Assembly (NCBI RefSeq): GCF_015155755.1
Contig: NZ_VWPI01000077.1
Span: 1-62,555 of the forward strand
Reading direction: 5' to 3'
DNA: 62,555 bases
Origin: Komagataeibacter sp. FXV3
GTDB taxonomy: Bacteria; Pseudomonadota; Alphaproteobacteria; Acetobacterales; Acetobacteraceae
The notes below the pieces were generated by a model that worked only from the letters and a program-made list of their open reading frames with translations, searched no databases and was not told the origin of the DNA. Positions 45,540-55,359 of the stretch are shown here, piece by piece; position 1 is the first letter of the stretch, and every line of letters begins with the position of its first letter. Position numbers and translations under genes: made by a program.

Positions 45540-48500
45540 GCGTGTTCTCCTTCGCCAGCGGCGGACTTCTTGGACTTTCTGGAATGGATCAGGGCGAATA
45601 CGCAGGGAACGAACAGCAGGGTTGCGCATGTCGCCACCAGCAGGCCACCCATCACGGCGCGTCCCAGCGGGGCATTCTGCGAATTGCTCAGCGACATGGG
45701 CAGCATGCCGATGATCATGGCCGACGCCGTCATCAGCACGGGACGGATACGTTCATACCCCGCCTCGATCGCGGCGCGCAGTGCATCGCCATGCACATCC
45801 ATCCGTTCCCGCGCGAAGGATACGACAAGGATGGAGTTGGCCGTGGCCGTGCCCATGCACATGATCGCCCCCGTCAGCGCCGGGACCGACAGCGCCGTAT
45901 GTGTCAGGAACAGGCTCCACGCGATCCCCGCCAGCGCCCCGGGAAGGGCCGTGATGATGATGAACGGGTCCAGCCATGACTGGAAGTTGACCACGATGAT
46001 CAGGTACACCAGCAGGATCGACATCGCCAGACCGCCGATAAGCTGGGTATAGGCCCCGTTCATGGTCTCCGCCTGACCACGGATGGTCAGGCTGGACCCC
46101 GCGGGCAGGTCCTTGCGCACGTCATCCACCACGCGGGCGACCTGCCGCGACACCGCGCCAAGGTCCAGCCCCTCGGTCGAGGCATAGATGTTGAACACCG
46201 GCATGATGTTGTAGTGCGAGACCTCGCCCGGGGTGCCGGTCTGCACGATATCGCTCAGGCCGCCCAGGATCTGCGGCGCCTTGTCAGACGGGTTGCCATC
46301 CCCCTTGTCGATGGGAATGGTCTCAAGGTCGTTCATGGTCTGCAGGAACTGCAGCGGCGTCTGGATATCCACCAGATGCGAAACCCCGGTCTTGGGATCA
46401 AGCCAGTAGGTCGGCGCCACCTGCCCGCTGCCCGAAAGGACGGCCAGCGCGTTGTTGGCCACATCCGCTTCGGTCAGGCCGGTGCCCAGCGCGTAGGTCC
46501 GTCGCGCATTGACGCGCAGCGTGGGCGTATTCAGCGGTTCCTGCACCGCCACGTCGGCAATGCCTGTGACATGGCGCAGCTTTTCCGCCAGCTTTTCGGC
46601 AAAGTCGAAATTGGCGTACAGATTACGTCCCGTGACCTGCACATCCAGCGGCGCGGGCAGCCCGAAGTTCAGGATCTTTGCCGTAAGGTCGGCCGGCATG
46701 AAGGTGATCTCGGTGCCGGGGAATTTCTCCGCCAGTCCCTTGCGCAGGATCGTGCGGTATTTCGCGACGGGCGCTTCCTCATCCTTCAGCGTCACGGTCA
46801 GGTCGCAGTCCTGTGCGCCAACGGTAGGCGTGGGGATGAAGGCCTGGTTGAGCGGGCTGAACGGCAGGCCGCAATTGTTGACGATATTTTCGACCTGTCC
46901 GGGCAGCAGGCGTTCGATCTCGTAATTCACCAGCATGGAAATCTTGCCGGCTTCCGCGATCTTGGTGCCCATGGGCGCGCGCATGTGCAAAGCCAGCGCA
47001 TTGGAATTGATTTCGGGAAAGAAGTCCTGCCCCGCGAACACCAGCAGCACGAGCGAGGAAAACGCCCCGATACCGAATATCGGCACGAACCGCCCGCGTA
47101 TGCTGATCAGGTGTTCAAGGATGGCGCGATAACGGTTGCGGAAGGCAATGAATTTCCGCTCGAACCCCTGCTGGAAGCGGCCGAAGATATTGCGCGGTTC
47201 CTGGTGCCCCCGCGCCGCCTTGGCCGCTGCATGGGCCGCGACCTGGGCTGCCAGCATATATTTGGCCATGGTCGGCACCAGCGTGCGCGACAGGATGAAG
47301 GACGCGATCATGGCGAAGATGATGGCTTCGGCCATGGGCATGAACAGCCAGCCTGCGACACCCGTCAGCTGGAACAGCGGCATCCACACGATACAGATAC
47401 ATAATGTGGACACGAAAGTGGGGATAACGATCTGGTTGGCGGCGTCGATGATGGCCGTTTCCAGATCCTTTTCCATTTCAAGATGGGCGTCGATGTTCTC
47501 GATCATGACGGTGGCATCATCAACCAGGATACCGACCGCCAGCGCCAGGCCACCCAGCGTCATGACATTGATGGTCTGCCCCGCCATGCCCAGCCCGATG
47601 ACCGAACACAGCATGGCCAGCGGGATGGAGGTGGCGATGATGACCGTCGATCGCCACGACCCCAGGAACAGGAGCACCACAAGGCTGGTCAGCAGGGCGG
47701 CGGTGCCCATTTCCTGCACCACGTCGCGCACCGCCTCCTTCACGAAGGTCGAGGCATCGCCCAGCACGGTGATATCGACCCCGGGTGGCAGCGTGCGGAC
47801 AATGGAGGGCAGCAGCGCCTTGATCCCGCTGACCACCGACAGGGTAGAGGCGTCACCACTTTTCATGATGACGATCAGGACGGCCTGATGCCCCTTGACC
47901 AGCACCATGTTGGTCTGTGGCGGCCCACCGGCATGCACCCACGCCACGTCACGCAGGTAGACGACGGAATTGCCTTCCTGCTTGATGGGCATGTTGTTGA
48001 AACTGTCTATTTCCTCGGGCGAGGCATTGGTCTGGACCATCCAGTCGAACGCGCCGATCTGCTGGTCACCGGCAGGCAGCACGATGTTCTGCTTGCCCAG
48101 CGCGTTGCCGATATCCGTTGCTGACAGGCCATGGGCCAGCAGCTTGCTCTGGTCCAGGTCAACCATGATGTTGCCCGGCTGGCCGCCATACGGGTTGGGA
48201 ATGGCCGCCCCCGCAACCGATACCAGCGCAGGGCGGATCAGGTTGGAGGACATGTCATAGATCTGCGACGCCGTCATGGAATCGGACGACACCTGCAACG
48301 TCAGCACCGGCACGGATGATGCGTTGTAGGTCAGCACCAGTGGCGGCGTCATGCCCGCGGGCATCTGCTTGATGACGGTCTGGGAAACGGAGGTGATCTG
48401 CGTCTGCGCCACGGCGGTATCGGTGCCGGGCTGAAAGAATACCTTTACGATGCCGCGCCCGTAATAGGACTGGCTTTCGATATGTTCGATATTGTTGACC

Positions 48501-48724
48501 GTCGCGGTCAGGGCGCGTTCGTAATAATAGACGACGCGGCCGGACATGTCCTCGGGCATGAGGCCGGTATAGGTCCAGCAGATCGCAACGACGGGAATAT
48601 TGATGCTGGGGAAGACGTCGGTTGGCGTGCGCAGCAGCCCACGGACACCGAATACGACAATCAGGATGGAAAGGACGACGAAAGTATAGGGCCGCTTGAG
48701 CGCGGTAACAACGATACCGTTCAT
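45536..48724 (-). CDS. RND efflux permease (second system)
   Basis: Inner-membrane RND transporter, 1062 residues, MNGIVVTALKRPYTFVVLSILIVVFG onward. The proton-relay pair is Asp402-Asp403 (GILVDDATVMIEN), so it is likely proton driven. The family is HAE1-like hydrophobe export rather than the heavy-metal CzcA/CusA group, since the metal-type Met pattern and charged helix-4 signature are not seen. It is more divergent from the MdtB/C pair than those are from each other. It is preceded by a two-component system 141 bp upstream, probably its regulator. Confidence 0.92.
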   Translation of the reverse strand: MNGIVVTALKRPYTFVVLSILIVVFGVRGLLRTPTDVFPSINIPVVAICWTYTGLMPEDMSGRVVYYYERALTATVNNIEHIESQSYYGRGIVKVFFQPGTDTAVAQTQITSVSQTVIKQMPAGMTPPLVLTYNASSVPVLTLQVSSDSMTASQIYDMSSNLIRPALVSVAGAAIPNPYGGQPGNIMVDLDQSKLLAHGLSATDIGNALGKQNIVLPAGDQQIGAFDWMVQTNASPEEIDSFNNMPIKQEGNSVVYLRDVAWVHAGGPPQTNMVLVKGHQAVLIVIMKSGDASTLSVVSGIKALLPSIVRTLPPGVDITVLGDASTFVKEAVRDVVQEMGTAALLTSLVVLLFLGSWRSTVIIATSIPLAMLCSVIGLGMAGQTINVMTLGGLALAVGILVDDATVMIENIDAHLEMEKDLETAIIDAANQIVIPTFVSTLCICIVWMPLFQLTGVAGWLFMPMAEAIIFAMIASFILSRTLVPTMAKYMLAAQVAAHAAAKAARGHQEPRNIFGRFQQGFERKFIAFRNRYRAILEHLISIRGRFVPIFGIGAFSSLVLLVFAGQDFFPEINSNALALHMRAPMGTKIAEAGKISMLVNYEIERLLPGQVENIVNNCGLPFSPLNQAFIPTPTVGAQDCDLTVTLKDEEAPVAKYRTILRKGLAEKFPGTEITFMPADLTAKILNFGLPAPLDVQVTGRNLYANFDFAEKLAEKLRHVTGIADVAVQEPLNTPTLRVNARRTYALGTGLTEADVANNALAVLSGSGQVAPTYWLDPKTGVSHLVDIQTPLQFLQTMNDLETIPIDKGDGNPSDKAPQILGGLSDIVQTGTPGEVSHYNIMPVFNIYASTEGLDLGAVSRQVARVVDDVRKDLPAGSSLTIRGQAETMNGAYTQLIGGLAMSILLVYLIIVVNFQSWLDPFIIITALPGALAGIAWSLFLTHTALSVPALTGAIMCMGTATANSILVVSFARERMDVHGDALRAAIEAGYERIRPVLMTASAMIIGMLPMSLSNSQNAPLGRAVMGGLLVATCATLLFVPCVFALIHSRKSKKSAAGEGEHA

Positions 48725-48853
48725 GCGCGGCCTGTTTCCCTCCGTCCGGTCGGCTGACCTTCCACGGACCCGGGCCGGGACAGGTGGTGTCTGTACATAT
48801 CTCGTCTCCCCGTCTGTCCTTCCGGTGTTAACGGGGGCACGACAGGTCGCAAA

Positions 48854-48863
48854 TGAAATTTCA
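48854..48863. promoter_or_regulatory. Palindrome TGAAATTTCA between the sensor kinase and RND genes
   Basis: A perfect ten-base palindrome in an AT-rich patch lies just beyond the kinase stop and upstream of the RND permease. It may be part of a binding site for the adjacent response regulator, though OmpR-family sites are normally direct repeats. Confidence 0.3.
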
Positions 48864-48865
48864 AT

Positions 48866-50263
48866 TTAGTTTCCAGCCTGAATCAAGGTCGATGGTGGGA
48901 AAATGATACCCATTGTAACCCCCGGCAGACTGTCATGCACCCGCGACGGCATGATATCGAGCCGCGCGTGATGCAGCGCGAGGATGGCCGACACAAGGCT
49001 AAGCCCAAGCCCGCTGCCGGGGATGTGGCGACTTTTATCCGAACGGTAAAAACGTCCCATGACCGCCTTGCGTTCCCCCGCCGGGATACCGATTCCGGTA
49101 TCGACAACCTGCAGCAGCGCGCAGTCGCCACTCATGCGGGTGCGGATTTCAACCCGGCCGCCTTCGGGCGTGAACTTGATGGCGTTGTCCACCAGGTTGG
49201 CCAGCACCTCGATCAGCAAGTCCCTGTCCCCCTGCACCTGTATCGGCGTGTCCGCGCCCGCATGCGACAGGATGATACCCTTGGTTTCGGCTATGGGTTC
49301 ATACAGATCCACGATATCGGCCACCAGCGCGCCAAGGTCCACAGTGCCGAACCCCGCGCGCCTGCGGCCATTCTCGATCTCGCCAATGCGCAGCAGGGCG
49401 GTGATGATGGAAAAGGACTGGTCCAGGTCATCTATGGTGCGGGAAATGACATTGCGCAGCGCTTCGGCCGAATGATCGGCATTCAGCGCGCGGTCAAGGC
49501 GGGCGCGCACGCGCGCCAGGGGCGTACGCAGGTCGTGGGCGATGTCGTTGCCCACGTCGCGTATTTCATCCAGCAGCTGTTCCAGCCGGTCCAGCATGCG
49601 ATTGACGCTGCCCGCAAGGCGCTGGAGGTCGTCATTCTGTTTTCCCGCCGGCAGGCGTTCATGCAGGTCGCCTTCCATGATGCGGTCGATCGCCTCATGC
49701 ATGTCCTTGACCCGCGACAGGGCGCGATGGCTGAGGATGATGCCGGTTATCAGCGCGAACAGGACGGTCGGCACGATCGAGACCAGCATGGAATGCCGCA
49801 TCATCAGCCGCAGTTCGGTGCGCATGTGCCGGCTGCGCCCCAGCACCAGATAACGCCCCCCCCGCACCCGCACCGCCACCATGCGCAGCACGGTGGCGGA
49901 CCCGCCGCCCATTGCCTCGGGTTCGATGACATGGACATGCCCGTCCGCCACCAGCCCGGTGGGCCAGTTGTGCAGGTCGCCCACGATATAATGCTGCTGC
50001 GCGTCAAACAGCGTGGTGACGTTCATGATAATGCGCAGGTCATCGGTCGCGCGGTCGCGCACCTGCTGCTCAAGCTCGGAAGGGGGTTCACGCTGCAGGA
50101 TGCTGGCTTCGCGCAGCAGCAGCGTGTCTGACCGCCGGGCCTCGAACACGCTGGCCTGGCTGTAGCCGAAAAAGAACTGCAACGCGGCTGAACAGATCAT
50201 TGCCGCCACCACCGCCAGCGTCAGGCGGAAGGTGGCGGTACGGAACAGTTCGTTACGAAGCAC
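48866..50263 (-). CDS. Two-component sensor histidine kinase
   Basis: Membrane sensor kinase, 465 residues. It has an N-terminal membrane helix (about 12-32), a periplasmic sensor domain, a second helix at about 158-178, a HAMP linker, the phospho-accepting His243 in the H-box AHDLRTPL, and the ATPase with N-box LANLVDNAIKFTPEGG, DTGIGIP and GSGLGLSLV. The start is GTG at 50261-50263, inside the last codons of the response-regulator gene, so the two are coupled. It should phosphorylate that regulator; the adjoining RND pump is the likely target. The signal is unknown. Confidence 0.93.
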   Translation of the reverse strand: MLRNELFRTATFRLTLAVVAAMICSAALQFFFGYSQASVFEARRSDTLLLREASILQREPPSELEQQVRDRATDDLRIIMNVTTLFDAQQHYIVGDLHNWPTGLVADGHVHVIEPEAMGGGSATVLRMVAVRVRGGRYLVLGRSRHMRTELRLMMRHSMLVSIVPTVLFALITGIILSHRALSRVKDMHEAIDRIMEGDLHERLPAGKQNDDLQRLAGSVNRMLDRLEQLLDEIRDVGNDIAHDLRTPLARVRARLDRALNADHSAEALRNVISRTIDDLDQSFSIITALLRIGEIENGRRRAGFGTVDLGALVADIVDLYEPIAETKGIILSHAGADTPIQVQGDRDLLIEVLANLVDNAIKFTPEGGRVEIRTRMSGDCALLQVVDTGIGIPAGERKAVMGRFYRSDKSRHIPGSGLGLSLVSAILALHHARLDIMPSRVHDSLPGVTMGIIFPPSTLIQAGN

Positions 50264-50990
50264 GCAGCATGAACCCCGCGCCCCGGATGCTCTGGATCAG
50301 GGGGGGCTTGCCGCTTTCATCGATCTTGCGGCGCAGCTTGCCGATATGCACGTCCACAAGGTTGGTCTGGGGAATGAAGCGGTAATTCCACACATCCTCC
50401 AGCAGCATGTTGCGTGTCAGCACCTGCCCCGGACGACGCATGAGGTATTCCAGCAGGCGGAATTCACGTGGCAGCAGGTCGATCGGCTCGCCATTACGCG
50501 TGACCGTGCGTTCGATCAGGTCCATTTCCAGCGGGCCGACACGCAGCATGGTATGGCGTGAAGTATCGGGCCTGCGCAGCAACGCCTCCAACCGCGCGGC
50601 CAGTTCCTCCATCGCGAACGGCTTGGTCAGGTAATCATCGCCCCCCGCCTTCAGCCCGCTGACCCGGTCATCCACCGCCGACAGGGCGGACAGCACCAGC
50701 ACGGGTACATGCACCCTGCGCTCACGCAGGGTCTCGATCAGCGTAAGGCCATCGAGTTCGGGCAGCATGCGGTCCACGATCATGACATCGAAATGCGCGT
50801 TCAGCCCCATGGCCAGACCGGCAGCACCTGATTCCTCGTGCTGGACATGGAAATGGCGGCTTTCGAGTTCCTCCACCACTTCCTGCGCGATCTTGCTGTC
50901 ATCCTCCACCAGCAGGACACGCGGCGCAGCCTCGCCCGTGGGGGCAACGGGCCCGGTTTCAGGACGGGGGGTTTCAGACGGAACACTCAT
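50253..50990 (-). CDS. OmpR-family response regulator
   Basis: DNA-binding response regulator, 245 residues with the ATG at 50990 (GGAAGG lies four bases upstream; the adjacent ATG at 50993 would be too close). An unusual Pro/Glu/Thr-rich N-terminal extension of about 23 residues comes before VLLVEDD. The phospho-acceptor is Asp73 (MIVDRMLPELDG), followed by the conserved Ser and Lys (VLSAL, DYLTKPF). A winged-helix DNA-binding domain follows, with PREFRLLEYLMRRPGQVLTR and SIRGAGFML. The kinase gene overlaps its end. Confidence 0.94.
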   Translation of the reverse strand: MSVPSETPRPETGPVAPTGEAAPRVLLVEDDSKIAQEVVEELESRHFHVQHEESGAAGLAMGLNAHFDVMIVDRMLPELDGLTLIETLRERRVHVPVLVLSALSAVDDRVSGLKAGGDDYLTKPFAMEELAARLEALLRRPDTSRHTMLRVGPLEMDLIERTVTRNGEPIDLLPREFRLLEYLMRRPGQVLTRNMLLEDVWNYRFIPQTNLVDVHIGKLRRKIDESGKPPLIQSIRGAGFMLRAS

Positions 50991-51045
50991 CATCCCTTCC
51001 TTATGCAGCGCGTGCCGGAACAGGGCCAATTAAAATCGTTTTCAG

Positions 51046-52389
51046 CTACGCCCCGTATCCCCCCGCCCCTTCACGCGACCATGACGGCGCCATGTCGGCC
51101 TGTGCCCCGGCACCGTCGCCCGCGGCGGGGGCCGGGGTCGCGCCGCCATCATCCCCGGCGGGGGGAGCACCGGTATCCACATCCAGTTCGCGCAGCCTGC
51201 GGGTCACGAGGCCGGTGCGCCTGCGGGCCTCGTCGATCGAGGATGACATGGCCGACGCATTGCGGGCCAGTTTTTCCAGCACCCCGTCCATGCGCAGCAT
51301 TTCCTGACGCGTGGCGCCCAGCAGGCGCGCGATGTCATCTGTGCGCCGTTCCAGCGCCAGCGTCACGTAACCAAGATGGATGGTGCGCAGCATGGCGGGC
51401 ATGAGACCCGGCCCCATCACTATGACGCGATAGGTCCGGCCGATTTCATCCAGCAGGCCGGGAATCCGCGCGACCTCCGCATACAGCCCGTCAGTCGGCA
51501 GGTACAGGACGGCGAATTCAACCGTCACGGGTGGCACGATGTATTTGGTCGCGATCTTGCGCGCCTCGATCCGCAGGGTGGTTTCCAGCGCGCGGCGGGC
51601 GGCGCGTTCGGCGTCGGGGTTGCAGTCCTCCACCGCCTGCAGAAGGCGTTCATAGGCTTCGGTCGGAAATTTGGAATCAATCGCCAGCACCGGCGGGACC
51701 GTGGCCCGCACCGGCATGCGCACGGCGAATTCCACGACCTCCCGGCTGTCATCGCGCAGGCGGCGGTTGGTTTCGTACGCCCCTTCGGGCAGCACGTCGT
51801 CCAGAATGCTGCGCAGCTGGGATTCGCCCCATCCGCCACGGGTCTTGACGTTGGAAAACAGGCGCTTGAGGTCACCAACCTGCGCGGTCATGGCCGAAAC
51901 CTCGCCCATGGCCTTCTGCATCGCGCCGATCTGTTCCAGCACGCGCTGGAAAGATGTCTGCATCTGCTTTTCCACCGCCTGATGCAGGCGTTCATTCACG
52001 GCGGCACGCAATTCATCGCTCTGCCGCCTGCCCTCCTCTGCCATTTCGCGCAGGGCTTCGGACTGCGTCACCCGCATTTCCGCAAGGTCGCGGCCCATCA
52101 TGCGGGCAATGCGGTTGAAGGTTTCGGTCATTTCCTGATGCCGCTGGTCCAGTTTTGTCGACAGCGCGCGTTCGATTTCCGCCATGCGGGCGCGCTGGGC
52201 CTCGTTTTCCGCCACGCGGGCTGCGGTCTCACGCTCCGTCATCACGCACAGCCGCGCCAGTTGGTCTGCATCCCCCCCCTGTCCCGCCATAAGGGAAAGC
52301 CGGCGCAGAACGATCAGGGACAACAGGCATGACAGGGCGGCAAGCAGCATTCCGATCCACAAGACGGGCGATGCGGACAGATCGGGCAT
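51046..52389 (-). CDS. rmuC: RmuC-family DNA recombination protein
   Basis: Protein linked in E. coli to limiting rearrangements at inverted repeats, 447 residues from MPDLSASPVLWIGM. A single N-terminal membrane helix (VLWIGMLLAALSCLLSLIVL) is followed by a long coiled coil (about 45-170) and the RmuC domain with FSNVKTRGGWGESQLRSIL, IDSKFPTEAYERLL and VLYLPTDGLYAEV, resembling a nuclease-like fold. The C-terminal tail is Gly/Ala/Pro-rich. A 24-residue upstream extension is excluded. It lies 55 bp upstream of the response regulator but is probably a separate function. Confidence 0.88.
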   Translation of the reverse strand: MPDLSASPVLWIGMLLAALSCLLSLIVLRRLSLMAGQGGDADQLARLCVMTERETAARVAENEAQRARMAEIERALSTKLDQRHQEMTETFNRIARMMGRDLAEMRVTQSEALREMAEEGRRQSDELRAAVNERLHQAVEKQMQTSFQRVLEQIGAMQKAMGEVSAMTAQVGDLKRLFSNVKTRGGWGESQLRSILDDVLPEGAYETNRRLRDDSREVVEFAVRMPVRATVPPVLAIDSKFPTEAYERLLQAVEDCNPDAERAARRALETTLRIEARKIATKYIVPPVTVEFAVLYLPTDGLYAEVARIPGLLDEIGRTYRVIVMGPGLMPAMLRTIHLGYVTLALERRTDDIARLLGATRQEMLRMDGVLEKLARNASAMSSSIDEARRRTGLVTRRLRELDVDTGAPPAGDDGGATPAPAAGDGAGAQADMAPSWSREGAGGYGA

Positions 52390-52630
52390 GGCGGAGTATT
52401 TCCCATCATAAAGAACAAAACATGTCCGTGCCCTGTAATGCGGGTGATGTAAACCCATCATGTTTTTTTGGAATATCTGGCAACCGTGATATGCACCGAC
52501 CGTAACGATCCGCCTTTCACCTGATTTTCAGGTTCGCATGGCGCCAAAACCCACTAGCGTGCCCCGGCATGCCTTCACCCCGCCCGTTCGCGGTGCCGGA
52601 AACCGAACCGTTCTTGAGGACCCATCCACC
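52390..52630. promoter_or_regulatory. Divergent promoter region between rmuC and dctA
   Basis: This 241-bp gap serves both directions and contains no credible gene. A palindrome ACCTGA-TTT-TCAGGT lies at 52519-52533 and a T-run at 52460s. A longer plus-strand reading of dctA from 52538 exists but its first 31 residues are not transporter-like. Confidence 0.4.
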
Positions 52631-54022
52631 ATGCCCGAGGAAACGCAGACCTGCCCGCAAGCCCGACCGGCGCGGCGCGGATCCCTGTTTCGCAGCCTGT
52701 ATGCGCAGGTTGTCATCGCGGTGGTGGCGGGCATCGCGCTGGGATATTTCTGCCCGCATGCGGCGGTGACGCTGAAACCGCTGGGGGATGGCTTCATCCG
52801 ACTGGTCAAGATGGTGATCCCGCCAGTCATCTTCCTGACGGTGGTGACGGGGGTGGCCAGCCTGTCCGACCTGGGGCAGGCGGGCCGGCTGGCGGCGAAG
52901 GCGATGGTCTATTTCCTGACCTTTTCGTCGCTGGCGCTGGTGGTGGGCATGGTCATGGCCAATATCGTGCGCCCCGGCGCGCATATCCATGCCGACCCCG
53001 CGACACTGGATACCCACGCGGTCGCAGCCTTCACCGCGCGGGCACAGGCGCATTCGTTCAGTGACTTCCTGCTCAACATCATTCCCGACACGGTGGTCAG
53101 TGCCTTTGTCTCGGGCGATATCCTGCAGGTGCTGCTGATCGCCATCCTGTTCAGCATCAGCCTGTCGCACATGGGGGCAAAGGGGCATGCCATCCTGTCG
53201 CTGCTCAAGCAGCTGACCCAGCTGGTGTTCGGGGTGGTGCGGCTGGTCATGTATGCCGCCCCCATCGGGGCGCTGGGGGCGATGGCGTTCACCATCGGGC
53301 GGTTTGGCATCGGTTCGGTGCTGCACCTCGCCTTCCTTGTGGTGACCTTCTATGCCACCTCCGCGCTGTTCGTGGTGGTGGTGCTGGGGGCGGTCGCGCG
53401 GTACAACGGGTTCCGTATCCTGCCGCTGCTGGCCTACCTGCGTGAGGAACTGCTGATCGTGCTGGGTACCAGTTCGTCCGAATCAGCACTTCCCAGCCTC
53501 ATGACCCGGATGGAGAACGCAGGCTGCGCGCCATCCGTCGTTGGGCTGGTTGTGCCGATGGGCTATTCCTTCAACCTGGATGGCACCAACATCTACATGT
53601 CGCTGTCGGCCCTGTTCATTGCACAGGCGACGGATGTACATCTGGGACTGGGCCAGCAGATCAGCCTGCTGCTGGTCGCCATGATCAGTTCCAAGGGGGC
53701 CGCCGGGGTCACGGGAGCGGGTTTCGTCACCCTTGCCGCGACACTGGCGGTGGTGCCGGACGTGCCGGTGGCGGGCATGGGGCTGATCCTGGGCATTGAC
53801 CGTTTCATGTCGGAATGCCGGTCGCTGACCAACATCATCGGCAACGCGGTAGCCACCATCGTGCTGGCCCGGTGGGAAGGCGCGCTGGATACCGAACGCC
53901 TTGCGGCCGCCCTGTCGGGCCGGATCAGCGATGCGCAGGCCGATACCCCCATCATTGCCGGGACGGATGCCGTATCCGGCAGTCCCGCACGGACGACCCC
54001 GTCCCTGCCCCATTCATCCTGA
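52631..54022 (+). CDS. dctA: C4-dicarboxylate transporter DctA
   Basis: Cation-coupled uptake of succinate, fumarate and malate across the inner membrane; 463 residues from MPEETQTCP. The [19 protein letters not shown] and [24 protein letters not shown] motifs, and [20 protein letters not shown] near the C-terminus, match E. coli DctA closely. The start is the ATG after which the DctA-like basic N-terminus ([17 protein letters not shown]) begins. It pairs with a 2-oxoglutarate permease gene 30 bp downstream, so the pair looks dedicated to TCA-cycle intermediates. Confidence 0.93.
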   Translation: MPEETQTCPQARPARRGSLFRSLYAQVVIAVVAGIALGYFCPHAAVTLKPLGDGFIRLVKMVIPPVIFLTVVTGVASLSDLGQAGRLAAKAMVYFLTFSSLALVVGMVMANIVRPGAHIHADPATLDTHAVAAFTARAQAHSFSDFLLNIIPDTVVSAFVSGDILQVLLIAILFSISLSHMGAKGHAILSLLKQLTQLVFGVVRLVMYAAPIGALGAMAFTIGRFGIGSVLHLAFLVVTFYATSALFVVVVLGAVARYNGFRILPLLAYLREELLIVLGTSSSESALPSLMTRMENAGCAPSVVGLVVPMGYSFNLDGTNIYMSLSALFIAQATDVHLGLGQQISLLLVAMISSKGAAGVTGAGFVTLAATLAVVPDVPVAGMGLILGIDRFMSECRSLTNIIGNAVATIVLARWEGALDTERLAAALSGRISDAQADTPIIAGTDAVSGSPARTTPSLPHSS

Positions 54023-54052
54023 CGATCTTTTCGCCCCCATAGGTTGCACATC

Positions 54053-55354
54053 ATGCCTGTTTTCAAGACCCAGACCGGCGCACTGACTACCGCGCAGAGA
54101 ATACGAAGCATTATTGCGGGTTCATCCGGAAATCTGATCGAATATTACGACTGGTACGTCTATGCGGCATTTTCCATGTATTTTGCCCACGCCTTCTTTC
54201 CCAAAGGCAACCAGACGACGGAACTGCTGCGCAGCGCGGCGGTATTCGCCATCGGCTTCCTCATGCGGCCGGTGGGCGGGTGGCTCATGGGGCTTATGGC
54301 GGACCGGCATGGACGGCGCGCGGCACTGAGTGTGTCGATTGTCGCCATGTGCGCAGGCTCACTGGCCATTGCCATATGCCCGACCTATGAACGCATTGGC
54401 GTCGCGGCCCCGTGCGTGCTGCTGTTCGCGCGCCTGCTGCAGGGGCTGAGCCTGGGGGGTGAATACGGGGCCAGCGCCACCTATCTGTCGGAAATCGCAC
54501 CACCCGCGCAGCGTGGGTTTTACGCCAGTTTCCAGTATGTCACGCTGGTCATGGGGCAGCTACTGGCGCTTGTGGTGCTGCTGATCCTGCAGTTTGCGCT
54601 GCTCAGCCCGGCGCAGCTTGGGGCGTGGGGGTGGCGCATTCCATTCTGTATTGGCGCTCTGCTGGCGCTGTCCATCCTGTGGTTCCGTCGCGGCATGGCG
54701 GAAAGCGAGCAGTTCAGTACGGCCAGCCATGACCACAATGCCCATGGCGGCCTGCGCGTGCTGCTGCGCCACCCGCGTGAGGTACTGGGCGTATGCGGCC
54801 TGACGCTGGGGGGCACGGTCGCGTTCTATACCTTCACGATTTACATGCAGAAATACCTGGTCAACACGGCGGGGCTGAGCAAGGAGCAGTCCACGCTGGT
54901 CTCCACCGCGTCGCTGGTAGTGTTCGCCATGGTCCAGCCCGCCTTTGGCGCGCTATCGGACCGGGTGGGCCGCAGGCGGCTGCTGCTGTCATTCGGCGTT
55001 ATCGGCTGCCTTGCCACCGTACCGCTCATGCGGGCGCTATCAGGCGTGCATTCCCCGCTGGCGGCTTTTGGCCTGGTGACGGCGGCGCTGGTCGGGATTT
55101 CGGGCTATACCTCCATCAACGCGGTGGTGAAGGCCGAACTGTTCCCCACGCGCATTCGCGCGCTGGGGGTGGCGCTGCCCTATGCGCTGACCGTTTCGGT
55201 CTTTGGCGGCACGGCGGAATACGTGGCCCTGTGGTTCAAGCAGATCGGGCATGAAGGGCTGTTTTACTGGTACGTGACCGGCTGCATCGCCTGTTCGCTG
55301 CTGACCGTGCTGTTCTTGCTGCCCGGCCATGATCGCATTACGAACGAACGCTAA
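54053..55354 (+). CDS. kgtP: 2-Oxoglutarate permease, KgtP-like (MHS family)
   Basis: Proton symporter of the major facilitator superfamily, metabolite:H+ family, 433 residues. The N-terminal block SSGNLIEYYDWYVYAAFSMYFAHAFFP and GFLMRPVGGWLMGLMADRHGRR closely resemble E. coli KgtP, as do QYVTLVMGQLLAL and FYTFTIYMQKYLVNTAG. The ATG at 54053 is preferred over a TTG at 54044; AGG stands ten bases upstream. It follows dctA after 30 bp, so co-transcription is likely. It ends just before a palindromic repeat. Confidence 0.92.
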   Translation: MPVFKTQTGALTTAQRIRSIIAGSSGNLIEYYDWYVYAAFSMYFAHAFFPKGNQTTELLRSAAVFAIGFLMRPVGGWLMGLMADRHGRRAALSVSIVAMCAGSLAIAICPTYERIGVAAPCVLLFARLLQGLSLGGEYGASATYLSEIAPPAQRGFYASFQYVTLVMGQLLALVVLLILQFALLSPAQLGAWGWRIPFCIGALLALSILWFRRGMAESEQFSTASHDHNAHGGLRVLLRHPREVLGVCGLTLGGTVAFYTFTIYMQKYLVNTAGLSKEQSTLVSTASLVVFAMVQPAFGALSDRVGRRRLLLSFGVIGCLATVPLMRALSGVHSPLAAFGLVTAALVGISGYTSINAVVKAELFPTRIRALGVALPYALTVSVFGGTAEYVALWFKQIGHEGLFYWYVTGCIACSLLTVLFLLPGHDRITNER

Positions 55355-55359
55355 TCGGC

